The translations under genes were made by a program, and so were the position numbers. From Favolaschia claudopus (taxonomy: Eukaryota > Basidiomycota > Agaricomycetes > Agaricales > Mycenaceae): a DNA stretch of 64,000 nt. Location of the stretch: NCBI GenBank assembly GCA_037176885.1, contig JAWWNJ010000049.1, forward strand, positions 1,506,279 through 1,570,278. Direction: 5' to 3'. The notes under the pieces were generated by a model. It was not told the origin of the DNA. It ran no database searches and worked only from the letters and a program-made list of their open reading frames with translations. This document shows positions 23,504-36,180 of the stretch, piece by piece (the stretch's first letter is position 1; each line of letters begins with the position of its first letter).

Positions 23504-24192
23504 CGGCTACACCATGCAGTACTCTGTCCGTGGCGCATAAAGACGACATCCGTCGACGACTGCGACAGCACGGCGACGCGTTTCACCCTCTCCTCGATAC
23601 TCGTAGTCTGTATCGCGCCTTTGCGCCTGGAATAGAATGATACGCTTGTCATGGTATCTCCGTTCTCATTCATCGATGAGGTCTACGGCTTGTCCTCGCG
23701 CACCTTCACTGGTCTTGTCGTTTTTCGACCGCGTCTGAGAAGAGCCTAAGTGACCGAAAAACCTATCCGGTGTGCTTCGCTACAAGAGCCTCAGTGCCTC
23801 CGCATATTCCAGAAATCCAAGTATGTGACGTGTTCGGAAAAGACGCGCAGTCAGCTCGACGTCGCAACCAATGAACTCGACGCCCAGCGAGTCCAGGGCG
23901 TGTAGCTTTCAAGTACGGCCTTTAGAAACAGCTTCAAGTTCAGCCCCAAGTCAAACGGTCCAGGACGAGAACGACGACATGCTCAAAGCCCGCACCCGCA
24001 AGTTAGCGAAGGAGGATCTCATTAATTGTAAGTTGATGGGCGATACATACAAACTAGCTAGTTAACCGATGGTAATTGCGCAAACCGTTTGCTGCTTTGA
24101 AGGCCTATTTATATCGGGAGGGTCTTTAAGTCAGAGAGTCGCAATGCGTCTTAGTAGGAGTTCACGCACTTTCTCCTTGTTTCCCAACAGAG
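23504..24192. other. Mostly non-coding, possible short exons
   Basis: A short plus-strand frame near 23871-24065 (ending LINCKLMGDTYKLAS) has a GTAAGT donor after LIN and may be an exon of the gene at 24.2 kb. Nothing else is supported. Confidence 0.3.
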
Positions 24193-24638
24193 ATGACTGA
24201 AATCTATGGAGGTGAGGTCGTACGCCCAGCTTCGTTGATACACGCCCAGACACGCATCACACAGGTCGCGGTTCAACCCGGTCCACAAACAAGCAGGCAT
24301 CGACCGGCAACTCGTTTCCAAACAAAACTCGTTGTCTATGACACACGCGTCGAAACAGACATGGGCGTTGTTCTAGAACCGGTATCTGCATGTATAGATC
24401 GCCTCCCACGGACACATATTTCGCAGTGCTTGGATCTGTCTGCTTTGAAGAGCACAGTCTTGATGTGAAAGCATGCAAACAAGTGCAGCAGTATTTCGGT
24501 GACTGTCTCGCCGGGCAGCTCATTGAAGCAGTCAGGCTTCCCGTGGAAGTCAGTGTCTGCGTCCTGAGGATCCTCAACTGGCTTGTGGGCGTCCCTGTGC
24601 GCAACAGTAGAAGTATAAAAAAACCTTCACAACAGGCT
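24193..24638 (+). CDS. Possible unknown gene ending at the KDZ element
   Basis: The first exon from 24193 contains TRFQTKLVVYDTRVETDM. With an intron (GTATAG..TTCGCAG) around 24391-24427 it would join SVCFEEHSLDVKACKQVQQY and continue to ILNWLVGVPVRN. The frame then runs into the left end of the 20.5 kb element near 24639 without a stop codon. The insertion may therefore have removed or displaced the gene's 3' end, or the gene may use a stop inside the element. The splice is my guess; no domain recognised. Confidence 0.3.
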
Positions 24639-24690
24639 GTAGCCAAAATGTTAATTGTTTATTTGCGCGGTGCTAGCCAGGCCCCAGCAG
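24639..24690 (+). repeat. Left terminal inverted repeat of the KDZ element
   Basis: About 50 bases match the reverse complement of 45115-45167 at roughly three of four positions. The best blocks are GTAGCC, ATTGT and TTTGCGCGG. Confidence 0.6.
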
Positions 24691-24987
24691 AGCATATAAA
24701 CGCCTCATTTATGCTCGCCTCCCGCAACTAGCCAGCTCCCGCCAGACCTTAACACTCAGTTATTTCTCGCAGCGTGCCACTCACGGCCAACACCTTGATC
24801 AATGATTTCCAGATGCAACATCGCCACCAACGGCTATCATCTGTCTCATGCAACCTATATTTGGTCTCAGCCCTTTTTGGGCAGCACAACGCCATGCTAC
24901 CCAAAAAGGCAATTAAAGCCTCGTTGCAATTAACGCTCCATCGGCAGAAACAGCAATAAAATCCTGGTTGTAACACACTAACGAGGA

Positions 24988-27900
24988 TTACACCTCTATA
25001 GACCCCTCAGCTACTCTATCCTCTTCTACTGCTGCACGCACGGCTTCTGAGGCCGAAGTATCCCATGCGCTTCTGAAACGGCGCCCAATGTGTCGCGCCA
25101 TTGACGCCTGGCGAGCCGCATAGGCGCTCATCCCTGCCCTCACATCTTCCTTCACCTCCCGCCTCGATAGCGCGCGCTCCTCCCACCACCCTGCCTGCCA
25201 TGCCAGAAAACGCAGTACCCGGCGCATCTCTTCCCGCAGCAACGCCACCTCCTCGACCCACCGGTCCTTCCTCGCCTTTGCCTTTGACCATTCAACGCGG
25301 ACGGCTACACAACCTCAGTAAGTCAGTAAATGGTCTCTATCAGCGCAATCCCCACGTACCGTCCCTCAATTCTCCTTCATCCTCACCTGGCCCTCCTCCA
25401 CTTGTCTATATCCACGACATCTCCTTGTTCTTCTTTGATTTTTGCTTGGCCCTCTTCCCCGTCGCCTTTGAAATACGACGTTCCCGCGTCTGAGACCCAA
25501 CCAAACCCAATCTCCGCCGAGCAGCGGAATCTTCCTCTAATTCCTCCTCCACGCGCAGGTCCTCGGACCGTAGCTCCCTCCACTCGCATTCCTCCACCCC
25601 CACCAACGCCACCAGCGCCTCTCGAGACCGTTTATACTCCTTCCCCACCCACTCTATTCTCTCTTCCACCCGCTGGACCAATGTCGCCGCCCTCGTCGTT
25701 CCCCGCTGCCCCACAGCCCCCTCACGCCAATCAACGAGATGGCGTTTGGCCAATAGGGACCGACGCAGCTTGGCAACACAGTCTCGGAGAACCCCCCTCC
25801 GCAGACGCGCCTCTTTCTCCCGCAATTGCACTCCACAACACTCCCGTCTTCTCGCCGGTAACTCGGACGGCAAATAGATCTTCACGTCCTCAGCTTGCGG
25901 CGCCAGCAGCTCAGGATCACGCTCCTCCTCGTCTTGTAGTTGCTGCTCCGCCGCCGCGGCCATGTACACTGTCTGCACCTTCCGGAAACGCGCCAACTTC
26001 ACGAAAAACGAGCGGCGCAGCTGTGCGACCCGCTCCGTTTGATCCGCCACCAGTAGCGGCCTCCCTTTGAGCTCGCGTCGAATTCGCAACCTACACCACT
26101 CGTAAGTCATTCGTCATCGCGCGGCCACCCACAAAAGCACTTACTGATCCTTCTCCAGCTGCAATCCAGCTACAATGAAGGCGCTCATGCTTGTCGCGTG
26201 CAGCCTCTCCTCCCCTGCCGCCGCCTCCTCCAACTCCTCTTGCGCCAATTTCACGCGTATCGCCGCCGCTGAGAACTCTGAAAACCCATCATATTCAGCC
26301 TCAATCATCCCGATATGCCAAAGCCACCTACCTCGTGATTCGTCAGCAGTTGCGTACGGGTTTTTCGCGGTCCTATCCTTCTGCCAACTATCTATGATCC
26401 CCTGCCACTCCTTCCGCACCTCCTCCTCCAACGTCTCGTCCACTTGTCGAAAACTTGCCACCTGTCGGTCCCGTTCGTCAATCGCTACCACGAGCTTACG
26501 CGGAAGAGTAGTCCCTGCTCAAATGAAATCAATGAACGCATACGGCTTCATAGAAGGTCACGGCTTACCCAAGTTCACATTCTTTTCAAAATTCAAGTGG
26601 TCCACCGCGTCCTCAATAGCGTCCGCCCTCCCCCCCCTTCCTTTCTCCCTCGTCGCCCACCCTAAACCATTAACTCTCGACCACACGCGCTCAATCCCTT
26701 CCCCGTCCGTCCGCCCGACCCCCGCCGTGTAAGACAACGAGTTCTGCACCTGGCAGTTCCGTTCATGCGCAGCCGCATGCCAGACCGGCAGGGCAAACAA
26801 TACCGTTATTTTTGCAAGGTCGAGCTGCAGGCGTTCCGGCATCTCACGCAGGCGCTGAGGAAATTTTATGCGCCATTGACACGCGATATCGTACGATATC
26901 GCGAGGAACATCGCCGTGACCCCGAGAAGGCTGCAGAGTAAGATGTAGTCCATATTTGCATATCTAGCAAGGTCCGTCAGTAAAACGGCTCCCAAGTCCC
27001 CCGCACAATCCAAACAAACCTTTCCCCCTTTTGCAGGTCCCCCAGCCCTTGCGGACGAACCACCTCATGACGCGCACATACAACACCCCCCACCCCTGAA
27101 CACCGCAACCCAGTAGTTACCCTCGTGTCCTTTTGCAATAATGCTTGGAATGCTACACATGTACTCACCTAAACACGTTTCCCGCCTCGTTAGCGCTTCT
27201 CTCCGCACCCTCAACATAATCACTTACATCTTCCTCCCCGACATAGCCACGTAGATGTTCGTGATACTGTGTCTCCTCCACCAAATACCCCCAACCCGAC
27301 CCCAACGGGGGGTCGTCTTTCTCGTTAGCACGCAGCCGGTTCCTCATGCGGTAATTCGCGTCCATCGCAACCACCAAGATAAACAGGAATCTGCGAAAGA
27401 GTTAGTCTCAAACGGGCGTCGTAACATATTCGTACGCACTGAAATTCAGGATCCACATCACGCCAGCCCTCTGGCAGATTCATTCCGTCGTGCGGGCAAG
27501 CCCAACACAGAACGGCGCACTGTCCCTCTTTAGTCCCTTCCATTCCGTCCTCGTCATGTCCCCGCCCCGCTCGCATCAGTCGTTGGAGGAACGCGAATTG
27601 CCTGGACATCAATCCAAATGATTTATAACGGTCCTATGCTCGAGAACAAAGATCAGCTCAGTCGATCTTCGTCGTAGAAAAGCTCACCGGCACGGAATTC
27701 ACTCCGCCTCCGTCCGTAGCACGCTCAACGGTCTTAATGAAGTCGTGCACGGTGAGGTTCCCAATCACGTTGAGGAGGCGGAATATCTTCAAAGTCGCAA
27801 GCGTGGCGCACGTCGCCGGATCCACAGTGGTAGCCGGGTACCACCCATGCCGCAAAAGTTGTTGTAAATTATTGGAGTAGTCGGAAAGATCGCAGCCGCA

Positions 27901-28717
27901 ATACCGGATCTTCACGCAGTGGATTTTGGGGAAGTGCATCACCACCATGTCCCGCTCTTTCGGCGCGGGGCGCGGGCAGCGGAAGCCTCCATGCCCTAGC
28001 TGGTACACACAACCCAAAGATGCCAAAGAGACGTTTGCCCAGAACCGACCGTTCCACCGCTAGTTGATCCATCAGCCACCGTAGCACTGAACCATCACAC
28101 AAAGGCCTTCCCAACTCACCTCTATAGTGTGCAGCGGCATCAACTCGTGCCGCAAAACCACGCACGCGCCGCACTGCATAAAACCTCCACAATCCATGCA
28201 CCTCAGGCGACTCGCGCCGTCGTCGAGGTCCACAGAGCAGCACGGACATCTATCAACTGATCCCAAGCTGCCCAACCCTTCCCGCCTCAGAAGCTCATCC
28301 AAAAAAAAACCACTCATTGGCCTCCAAACCTTCATCGGGTCATCCTGCACTTCGGCAGTCAGCAAAATCCCCTTCCCCACCTCGGAGACTTACAGAACTG
28401 TCGTAGCGTTTCCGTTTTTCTCCCCCAGAACCTTCCTCGCCGTCCTCCTCGCCGGTCTCCTCCTCCATCGCCAACGGGCCAGAATCTTCTCGAAGAGGGA
28501 CCCAACTCCCGAAGCTGTCGTCCAGCTCCGAAGGATGAAGCCTCCTCCGCTTAGCCTGAACGTTCATAGCCACCCGATGGACGCGCCGCCCATCTCGAGA
28601 AGCCCGCAATTCGGTGTCGCGCGTTGTGTCCGTGCCGCGGGATTCAAAGTCGACGAAGGAGTCGGAGCGGTCGCGCCAAGCACCGGGACGCGTTGGAGAG
28701 ATATTCAAGGAGGTCAT
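24988..28717 (-). CDS. KDZ transposase (Kyakuja-Dileera-Zisupton family)
   Basis: This is a long multi-exon gene from Met 28717 (MTSLNISPTRPGAW) to 24988. After a polar leader comes a cysteine cluster (CPCCSVDLDDGASRLRC, CGGFMQCGAC) typical of the CxC2 domain joined to KDZ transposases. Then RCPRPAPKERDMVVM, a further CAVLCWACPHDGMN segment, and the RNase H-like core: Asp in VVAMDANYRM (about 27363-27365), Asp in AISYDIACQW (26888-26890) and Glu in GEGIERVWSRVNGLG (26690-26692). The C-terminal half is a long Arg/Glu-rich helical region ending AEGSIEV. Introns such as GTAAGT..GTGCAG after RKRYDSS are in phase, and no stop interrupts the exons I traced, so it could be functional. Product: cut-and-paste transposase mobilising this element. 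Confidence 0.85.
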
Positions 28718-29096
28718 GAGCGGAGCCGTAGGGACGAAAGCGTAGTGAAGCGGTGGCCACAAAACAAAGCAGAGATTGAGAGGTTGTGGTCGTCCGAATA
28801 CAAAAAAACAGCCTCGGATCGATCGCGACACGGCTGGTGGTGCCGCCGGCCGAACCCCACACCGCACACGGCCATTCTCCGTGTACGACACGCAGAGCTA
28901 GCCAGGATTTCAGGCGCACAAGACAGAGCGATTCTCAGCAAAGATCAAGCAGAGACAAGATAGATTCCCATTACGTAAACATCGTCTTGGCAACCTCCTC
29001 TACACCATTCGCCCTTAGTGCACCCGCTCGTGCACTCGACCTATTCCCTACTCAAACAACTCCAACCAAGACTACTAATGCTACACACCACGCCGC

Positions 29097-30480
29097 TCAA
29101 TTCAAAGCTACCACTATTGTACGAAATTTCTTGACGACCACCGTGCCATCCGGCGACTCGAACGCAAAAGTCTCGCGAAGACGACAGGGCAGGTGCTTGC
29201 CGTCGACACACTTGCACTGAACTTTGCGAACTCCGTTAACGCACACGAGCTATACCATCTCCATGAAGACCACCCACCATCACAGTCGAGAAACACATAC
29301 CTCCAACGGATGAGTCACACCGCTCTCGGAGGCGTCTCCCGTCTCCGTCGCAGTTTCCGCCGCAGTTTCCATGTCGTTGATGTCCCCAATCTCGTCGTTG
29401 ATGTCCCCGATCTCGCTGGCTGCCTCAGACATGAGGCTGGGGATAGGGCTAGGAGCAGCACGCCGCTCGCTATCGTACGCGTCGGCGATCTCAAGATCTT
29501 CAGTCGCAGCGGCGAGCAACGAGGCAGGGACGAAGTTGAAGAATCCCTTGTCGCCGTTGCTGCAAGACAAATGTCGGGTCAGTATTTTAGCACCTGCAGC
29601 GAGGGTACTACTTACGAGAGAACAGTTTCGCCGTTGCTGCAAGACAAATGTCGGGTCAGTATTTTAGCACATGCAGCGAGGGTACTAATTACCTGAGAAC
29701 AGCACGGACGGACATCGCCTGGCCTGTGCGAGCGTCCTCCGCCATATCGGAGGCAATGTCGGCGGCGACGGCCAAATCCGCAGCTGCGCCTGCGTCGGTG
29801 CGGGCAGTCATCTCGGGGCGCGTGCCGTCCCAGATGATGATGTCCTCCGGCTTGAGCGGTTCGCGCTCGTCGTCGGAGTCGGAGTCCGAGTCACTGCTAA
29901 ACTTCGGGTGAGCGACTATTGCCTCGCTTTAAACAAACGACGATACTCACAAACTCCGGTCTTTTTTGGCCAGTTCCTCCGCCTTGAAAAGGGCTAGCGC
30001 ATGGGCGTCTTTGAGGCACTGGCACGAAATGTCGTAGCTCGCCGCGATGCGAGCGCTGACCTCGTCGTCCTCCCGGGCGTGAAAGCGCTCAGGGTGCTCT
30101 TCCTCAAGGTGACGGCGACGCCAGCCCCTCACGAGTCTGTCCTTCTGGACCCTGACGCAGATGTTTAGAGAGGTCAACGAGCGGAGGCCACAAGACACGT
30201 ACGGAGGTAGGAACACAACGATGCTGGTACTGGAGACCTCGTAATAGAGACCTCTCTTCATCTCTCCCCCTGCGGCGTTCACCTCAGCACGGATGAGGCG
30301 ACAAACAGATGATGTCAACATACCGTCGACGGGGTTAACGGTGTCCGCAGCGGCGGGGGCGGGGTTCACAGCGGCAGGGTCCACAGCAGCGGGAACGGGG
30401 TCCACGGCGGCGGGGATGGGGGTCCCGACTGCGTTGGCAGGAGCGTCGGCTACTACATCCATGGCGTTGGTGTCGGTCAT
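29097..30480 (-). CDS. Unknown KDZ-element protein with a duplicated intron
   Basis: I do not recognise this protein. It begins MTDTNAMDVVADAPANAVG at 30480, followed by an Ala/Pro/Val-rich repeat of the PAAVDP type. Later parts read RVQKDRLVRGWRRRH (basic) and DSDSDSDDEREPLKPEDIII (acidic), then AAATEDLEIADAYDSERR. The last exon follows a GTATGT..GTTCAG intron and reads CKCVDGKHLPCRLRETF, ending at 29097. Between 29557 and 29700 a 77-base segment covering an intron and exon edges is tandemly duplicated, giving an extra in-frame 21-base exon. The gene lies between the transposase and the TET/JBP gene and shares its upstream region with the latter. Confidence 0.6.
29555..29708 (-). repeat. 77-base tandem duplication creating a microexon
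   Basis: The block TGCAAGACAAATGTCGGG occurs at 29561 and again at 29638, and the flanking ~75 bases are almost identical. On the minus strand each copy provides a donor (GTAATT or GTAAGT) and the acceptor TTGCAG. The 21-base exon between the two introns is in frame and adds seven residues (ETVLSNG). Confidence 0.8.
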
Positions 30481-30974
30481 GGCGAACGAGCAAGATGTTC
30501 AGAGGAGAAGAGGGTTTAGAGCAGAAGAGGCAGGGAAGGACGAAATAAAAGCGGGGACTCGACAGAACTTCGTGAGTTGACTTCATTCGTTTAGAGCAAT
30601 CTTTATATCCCCTGCCTCCAGTGCCACCCAGACGAACCGATGATCCCTCTGACACGACCCGACCCAGTTTGCACCGGCTCGGCTGCCTTACGAGTGAACA
30701 GCGCAAGCGAGTGACCTATCTGGGATAACCGGATTAGGAATTTCAGCAGACATCCACCCGAAATGTCGGATACCCTCCACACCGCATCTCGACTTCAGTT
30801 TTTTCACCTTATCCAAATGGAGGGCTTGCGTCAGCCCCCAACGGCCCGATCCTCTTCCCGATTCAGCTTCTCGTCGCCAGATAAACTACCTGGATACAAA
30901 ACGGACTCCAGCTCCCTCACTTTTCCCCCACAACACTTCCTCCACATTCGTTTTCTTCCCTGCCCACTTCCACT
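30481..30974. promoter_or_regulatory. Shared divergent promoter region
   Basis: These are 494 bases between two divergent element genes (the unknown gene and the TET/JBP-like gene). There is no open gene, and no clear TATA box. Pyrimidine-rich sequence just before 30975 (CTCCCTCACTTTTCCCCC) resembles fungal core promoters. Confidence 0.35.
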
Positions 30975-32839
30975 ATGTTCCCTTCGCTCCCTTCGTTTCC
31001 TCGTCGCTCCCTAACCTACACTCTTGCCCGCGTCGCGGAGGTCACTCCTCCTCCTCTCATACCTCGTTTCGAGGTGTCTGGACTTGATGCTCGCATGACT
31101 GGCGAAACGTCGCACCTCTACTTCGACCTTTGGGAGCGGCTTCATGAGTCCCTCGCTCTCGACGACCCTTCCCTGCCGTACACCGGTCTGCCCCTTCCTG
31201 ACGAGCCCCAGGTCGTTTGCGAAGCCTCGTACACCCCGCCCGACTCCCAAGACAAATCTGTCAAGGTCGTTGTCCCCGTCAGTAGCAGCAAAAGAAAGGC
31301 CCGCGCACGGATGGCGGCTCTTCGCAAGCAACGTCACCTCCGCCTCCTTGAGGCCATTCTCGGCTTACGGGTACAGCGCCTCAACCCCAGCAACGTGATC
31401 TCCGTTGCTCAGCCCGGCATGTTCGACCCCAGCTGGCTTGAAGACCGTGACTACACTTTGGGGGAGCTCTGTGGGGCTGACTCGCGCTTTCGCTTCCGGC
31501 GCGCCTTTTGGACCGGAAAGTTAGTGTTTGCCTCTTGACCTGTTTCCGACTTTCCTTGCTGACGCCGTGTCTTGCTCCAGAGAGGTGCGGGTCATCGCCT
31601 CCGACGGACGCGCTGTCATCATTCTCGGTGGGCGCTCAGGAACCCACGACTGGCACACCGACGTCGTTACACCCGTCAACGACGACATGGAGCGTGCGGC
31701 GGAAGAACTTCGCTTTCGCAAAGGGGCCGCGGCGCCTCAGGTGCTCAGCGTCGGTGTCGGCAACTATTTCAACGAGCGGAAGGTATGTTTTTCTCTCGCT
31801 CGTCGTAATACCCCGCAACTGACCCTGTTAATGCGCAGGCTAGCGAAACTCCCATGATAGGGCTGCCGAGCGACACGAGAGATCGTGCTCAGGACGCGCT
31901 CGCCGCCATGAGCCTCCTTTCCACCATTCCCATGAAGCGTTTGGTTTCTTTTGGAAATGGTAGGCAGTCACCTTACCGGTCCGCCTCGCAGCGTTCTCAA
32001 TGTCTGCGCAGGGCTCCTTCAGACTTATTGCAAGAAGGCCTTCCGATTGCTCAAGGCGCAGAAAACCACCCTCCTCGACTCCAAGCCCGACGCGCATTTT
32101 CCCTGCGAGACTAGTAACTACTCAGCGATCACCTTCGAGTTCGGGCCACACCGACGCACCAACCACCGAGGTCTGCCTCACACGTTCGACCCCGCTAGCT
32201 GGAGTATATTGACGGCCCTCGGCAACTACGACCCCGCCTACGGCGGCCACATAATCCTGTGGGATCTTGGGTGGGTGCTCACATTTGCCCCCGGCGATTC
32301 GATCCTCATTCCAACGGGGTTGATTCGTTATTCGTTCGTCGCAGTTCGGCCGGGGGAGACGAGGTACTCCATGCTCCAATGGGCGGGAGCGGGGATCCGG
32401 CGCTACTTTGAGAACCACCCCATATTAGTGGTTTTTTGCAAAAAGTACTGGCCGTTGCCAGAAACGTTTTACAAAAACTTTGTAGAATGCTCGTTGCACT
32501 TGTTTGCAATCAATGCTACCCCCCGGCATAGCCGGCATGCTCTCTGCAGAAGCTCAGGCCGACAAATAACATTAGATCATTGATGCTCAGCTCTGCCGAG
32601 CAGTTCCGGTGCCCAATTGATGTGGGATCAATTCTTTTCCAAATTCGTGGCACTCTTTCGATAAGATAAGGGATATTTAGATAAGCGCGGAAGGCGCCTA
32701 CAATAAAAATGACATTTAAAATAACAAACGTTGAATTTCCGTCGATATCGGGAAATCGATTTGATTGATCTAATCTAATCTAATTAAATCAGCAAGCGCT
32801 TTAGGCGCCTAAATCAATCGACGATAATGCTACAGAAAT

Positions 32840-33480
32840 TGCCGCGTAGGGGCGGGTGTACGAATGCAGACGCGAGTTCAGTGGTGGCGGTGAGGTCCAC
32901 GGGCATGGGTATCAGTGTGGGAAACGGCGGCGTGCGCGAATGCGGCGGTGAAAGGCGGACACGAATGCGGCGGTGGAATGTGCAGGTGGGCGGTGGTAAC
33001 GCGGGTGGTGGGTGCGGGAAAGCGGCGGCAAACCCGGGCGGTGGTCGCGGATGGTGGGTGCGGGAAAGCGGCGGGTGGGGGAGTGGATGCGAGTGGATGC
33101 GGCGGTGAAGCGCCCCCGTGCGCCTGGCGGGGGGCGGGGGTGAACGCGAACGCGAATGTGCATGTCGGGTGCGATGCTTGCGGGCAGGTGGCGTGGGTGC
33201 GGGTGTGGGCGCGCGAACGCGGACGGCGGTAGATGCGGAAAAGCGGCGGGGTGGGCGGCGGCGAAGCGCGCGGGTGGGCGGAGAGGGAAACGTGCGCGGG
33301 TGTATGGCAGCGTGTGGCAGAGATTACACGTGTGTCGCGGTGCGGGTGCGGGTCTGGGGATGGCTCACCGCGTAAGGGTGCGACGGTATGGTTTGGGTGG
33401 TACGGTGGTGGGCATGAGTCCGCGGCGGAGCTGGATTCTGTTGTGCAATCATACGGGCAGCTTTCTGTAGGTGGGAACAA
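32840..33480 (+). repeat. GC-rich degenerate repeat block
   Basis: Words such as GCGGCGG, GGGTGCGGG and CGGGTGG recur irregularly. Long proline/arginine or glycine/arginine open frames appear on both strands but reflect composition, not genes. Confidence 0.6.
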
Positions 33481-34849
33481 GTGAGGGGGGTAAGAAAGGT
33501 AAGAAAGATAGAGCCGTGTTCCGCGACTCCAAATGTCGGAGCCGCGTACTAACGAAAAGGAAAAGGGTGGGGGGAAGGGAATACAAGAAACCAAAAGAAA
33601 AGAAGACCTACCTGTGCAATCCACACCTCAAAGGGTTGTCGCAGCCCATCCTCCGCACTGAAAAAAGCCACCTTTTTCCCCCGGAGCCTCCTCTGTCTGA
33701 AGAACCAGAGATTTCATTTTCTTTCCTTGTCATATTGATGTTGGGTTAAAAGAAACAGAGGATCGATGTGTTGTAGGAGATATTAAGATGAATCAGAAGT
33801 CAGTTGAGTATTTGCAGCGAGTTAGAAGGAATGCGAGACGACATTGGAGGTGGGGGAGGAACGTGAAATGGGTGAGCTGGCAGTGTTACAGCGTGACATC
33901 ACACGCGGCATGGCTTCCGACTGGTTGGGCTAATCGGTCCGGCCAGCCGATACTCACCGCCATTGTCCAAATTAGGCAGTTGAGCTATCGTAGACTCAAA
34001 ACTTCGAGCTTCATGGCTACCCCTAGAGTTTGGAGCCGCTTCTAACAACCAGAACATGTACCAAATACTTCTAGCAATGTCTCTGAGTCAAAACTGAGGT
34101 GGGTCGGAATTTATTCGTCACGTATATTTGCCTTTGATGGTTCTGAAGAGATTCAATGTTTCAATGGAGGTTCGGGTCAGCAGCTGTTGAGACACACGTT
34201 TAAACGCTGTGAGTACTCTACAAAATGCTACTCAGCAAAAACTAGACTGGTAATTATTTGATTTGTTGAGTTTACGGTTATCCACATCACTTCAACCGTA
34301 CAGGCAGATTCATGGTCTCAAGGCTCTACAAAAGGGTGTTTTTAGGCTATATAGCATTGAAAGTGTATCCTTTACATCGCTGAAGCAATATATCTTTGAA
34401 TGGCAAAAAAACACACACCTGGACTTTACGGTCGCATGAATTCAGCCTCAAGAGCCATGTACTCAGACGGCTCTTTTGGCGGATTTTGAACCAGTTGAGG
34501 TTTGTGTTAAAAAATCTAATAAATACCTATTTATTCCCCAGTGTTGTTTGGGTATACTGTTCAATGAAACAACTTCGAAATTGACCGGTTGCCGGTGTTG
34601 CTCGAGCTTGAGCTCGTCGTCCGTGGCGGTCGGCATGCCCGAGTTCGCTATACTGCCGACGAGTTCGCTATAGCCCGTAACAAGTTCGCTATATCAGACT
34701 TCGTCCGATTTGTCGGCCGACCATCGTTTCATCATCGCAATTGCTCTTTTTCTTCGGTCTCGACTCCATTTGAATGTTCAAATTACTCATGTTAGTTACA
34801 ACTATGATACACTCGTTTCAGTATAGAAAGGTACGAATACAAAATGAAA

Positions 34850-36180
34850 AGACAAAGAAGAAACAGGGTAAGTGGATTCGGGTGCATGGTAAAAAGAGAG
34901 AGGGATGAAGTAAATAAAAATAATTTGGAGAGGGTGCGAGGGGAAGAGTAGAAGGAACGCAGACGGGGGTTGGCAAACGAAGGGGGTTGAAACAAGCGGA
35001 GGTGAGAACGAACACGGGCAAGGGCCACGAGGTGGGCGGCGTCGGCGGAACGAAAGCGAATCGTGCTGCGCACGCCCGCCAACGAACGGACGCGGGGTGC
35101 GGCAAACAAACGTGGGCGAGGGCGTAGAGGGCGGCGTGATGGGCCAAGTGAGTGGCGTGGGCGTTGGTGTCGGAAGGGGTAGAGCGGCGCGGTTCGCGCG
35201 CACTGATCTAAACACATCAAGAGTGTTCTTGTCGGGGTCGATTCGGCGCGAGCAAAGTGTGCAGCAAAATGTGCGGCCCGCGAACGAACGGCGGTGGTGA
35301 CACCGACAGAGTCGGGGGGATCGGGTGAGTCGTGGGAGAGGTGGACAGAGGATGGAGGGGAAAGCGAATCGGGAAATGTAGCAGTCTCGGGAGCGGAACG
35401 GCGTCATTTGGATCGAAGGCGCGAGGGTGCGCGTGGGTAGAGCCCGAATCGAGGGCGGGGTGGGCGTCGAGTGCTACCGCAAACGACGGTGGTCGGCTGT
35501 TGATACGAACGCACGAGAACGAGGATTGGGGCCGGATCGGCGTCAAAACAAATGCTAGGCGTCGGCGGGTATTGGCATCGGAAGGAGTAGATCGAACGCG
35601 CGAGGGCGAGCGCGGGTGGGCGCAGGCACGCGAATAAGCGTGGGCGAGCGAGAGGTAAGGGGTGGAGTGGTCCCGTACGGACCTGCGTGAGCGGCAAAAA
35701 GGGGGTGGGATTCATTTTTTGCACCGACGGGATGGCGACACCAGCCAGCACGGTGTATGGGACGAACGTAGAGCTACAAACGAGGGGAGATGTTGAATGT
35801 TGAAAGGGGTATCACAACGAACGAATGTACCGAGGGCAAGGTGGGCGTCGAGCGAATGAGCGAGGGGTGGCGGCGGGTAGGGCGTCGAGCAGCGCCGGGA
35901 GCGCGGAAGGATAGGCAATGTAGGGGGTCAGCGTCAGAGAAAAGAGTGGCGGATCAAACGAGCGAGCGGGTGGGGCAAACGCTCGCGAGCGGGTGGCGGG
36001 TACGAACGAGGGCGCGAGCAAGCGGGTGGCGGGTACAAGCGAGCGAACGGAGGCAGAGCGGTGGAGTAGCAGCGTAGAGCATGAAGAATAGGTGGAATAG
36101 CCTCCGCCAAGTGCCGCCCCCGTAGGCAGCGGGCGCGCAGGCTGCAGCGCAGGGAAGGGCGGGAGGGTGCCAGCAGCAGA
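34850..36180 (+). repeat. Second GC-rich, G-skewed block
   Basis: Purine-rich on the plus strand, with short repeated words (GCGAGCGGGTGG, GTGGCGGGTAC, GGGCGAG). There is no splicing or motif support for the proline/arginine-rich frames on the minus strand. It mirrors the block at 32840-33480 in composition. Confidence 0.55.

Noticed and set aside
32850..33624. Long Pro/Arg/His-rich frames in the GC-rich block
   Set aside because: They exist on both strands at once, have no introns or motifs and reflect base composition.
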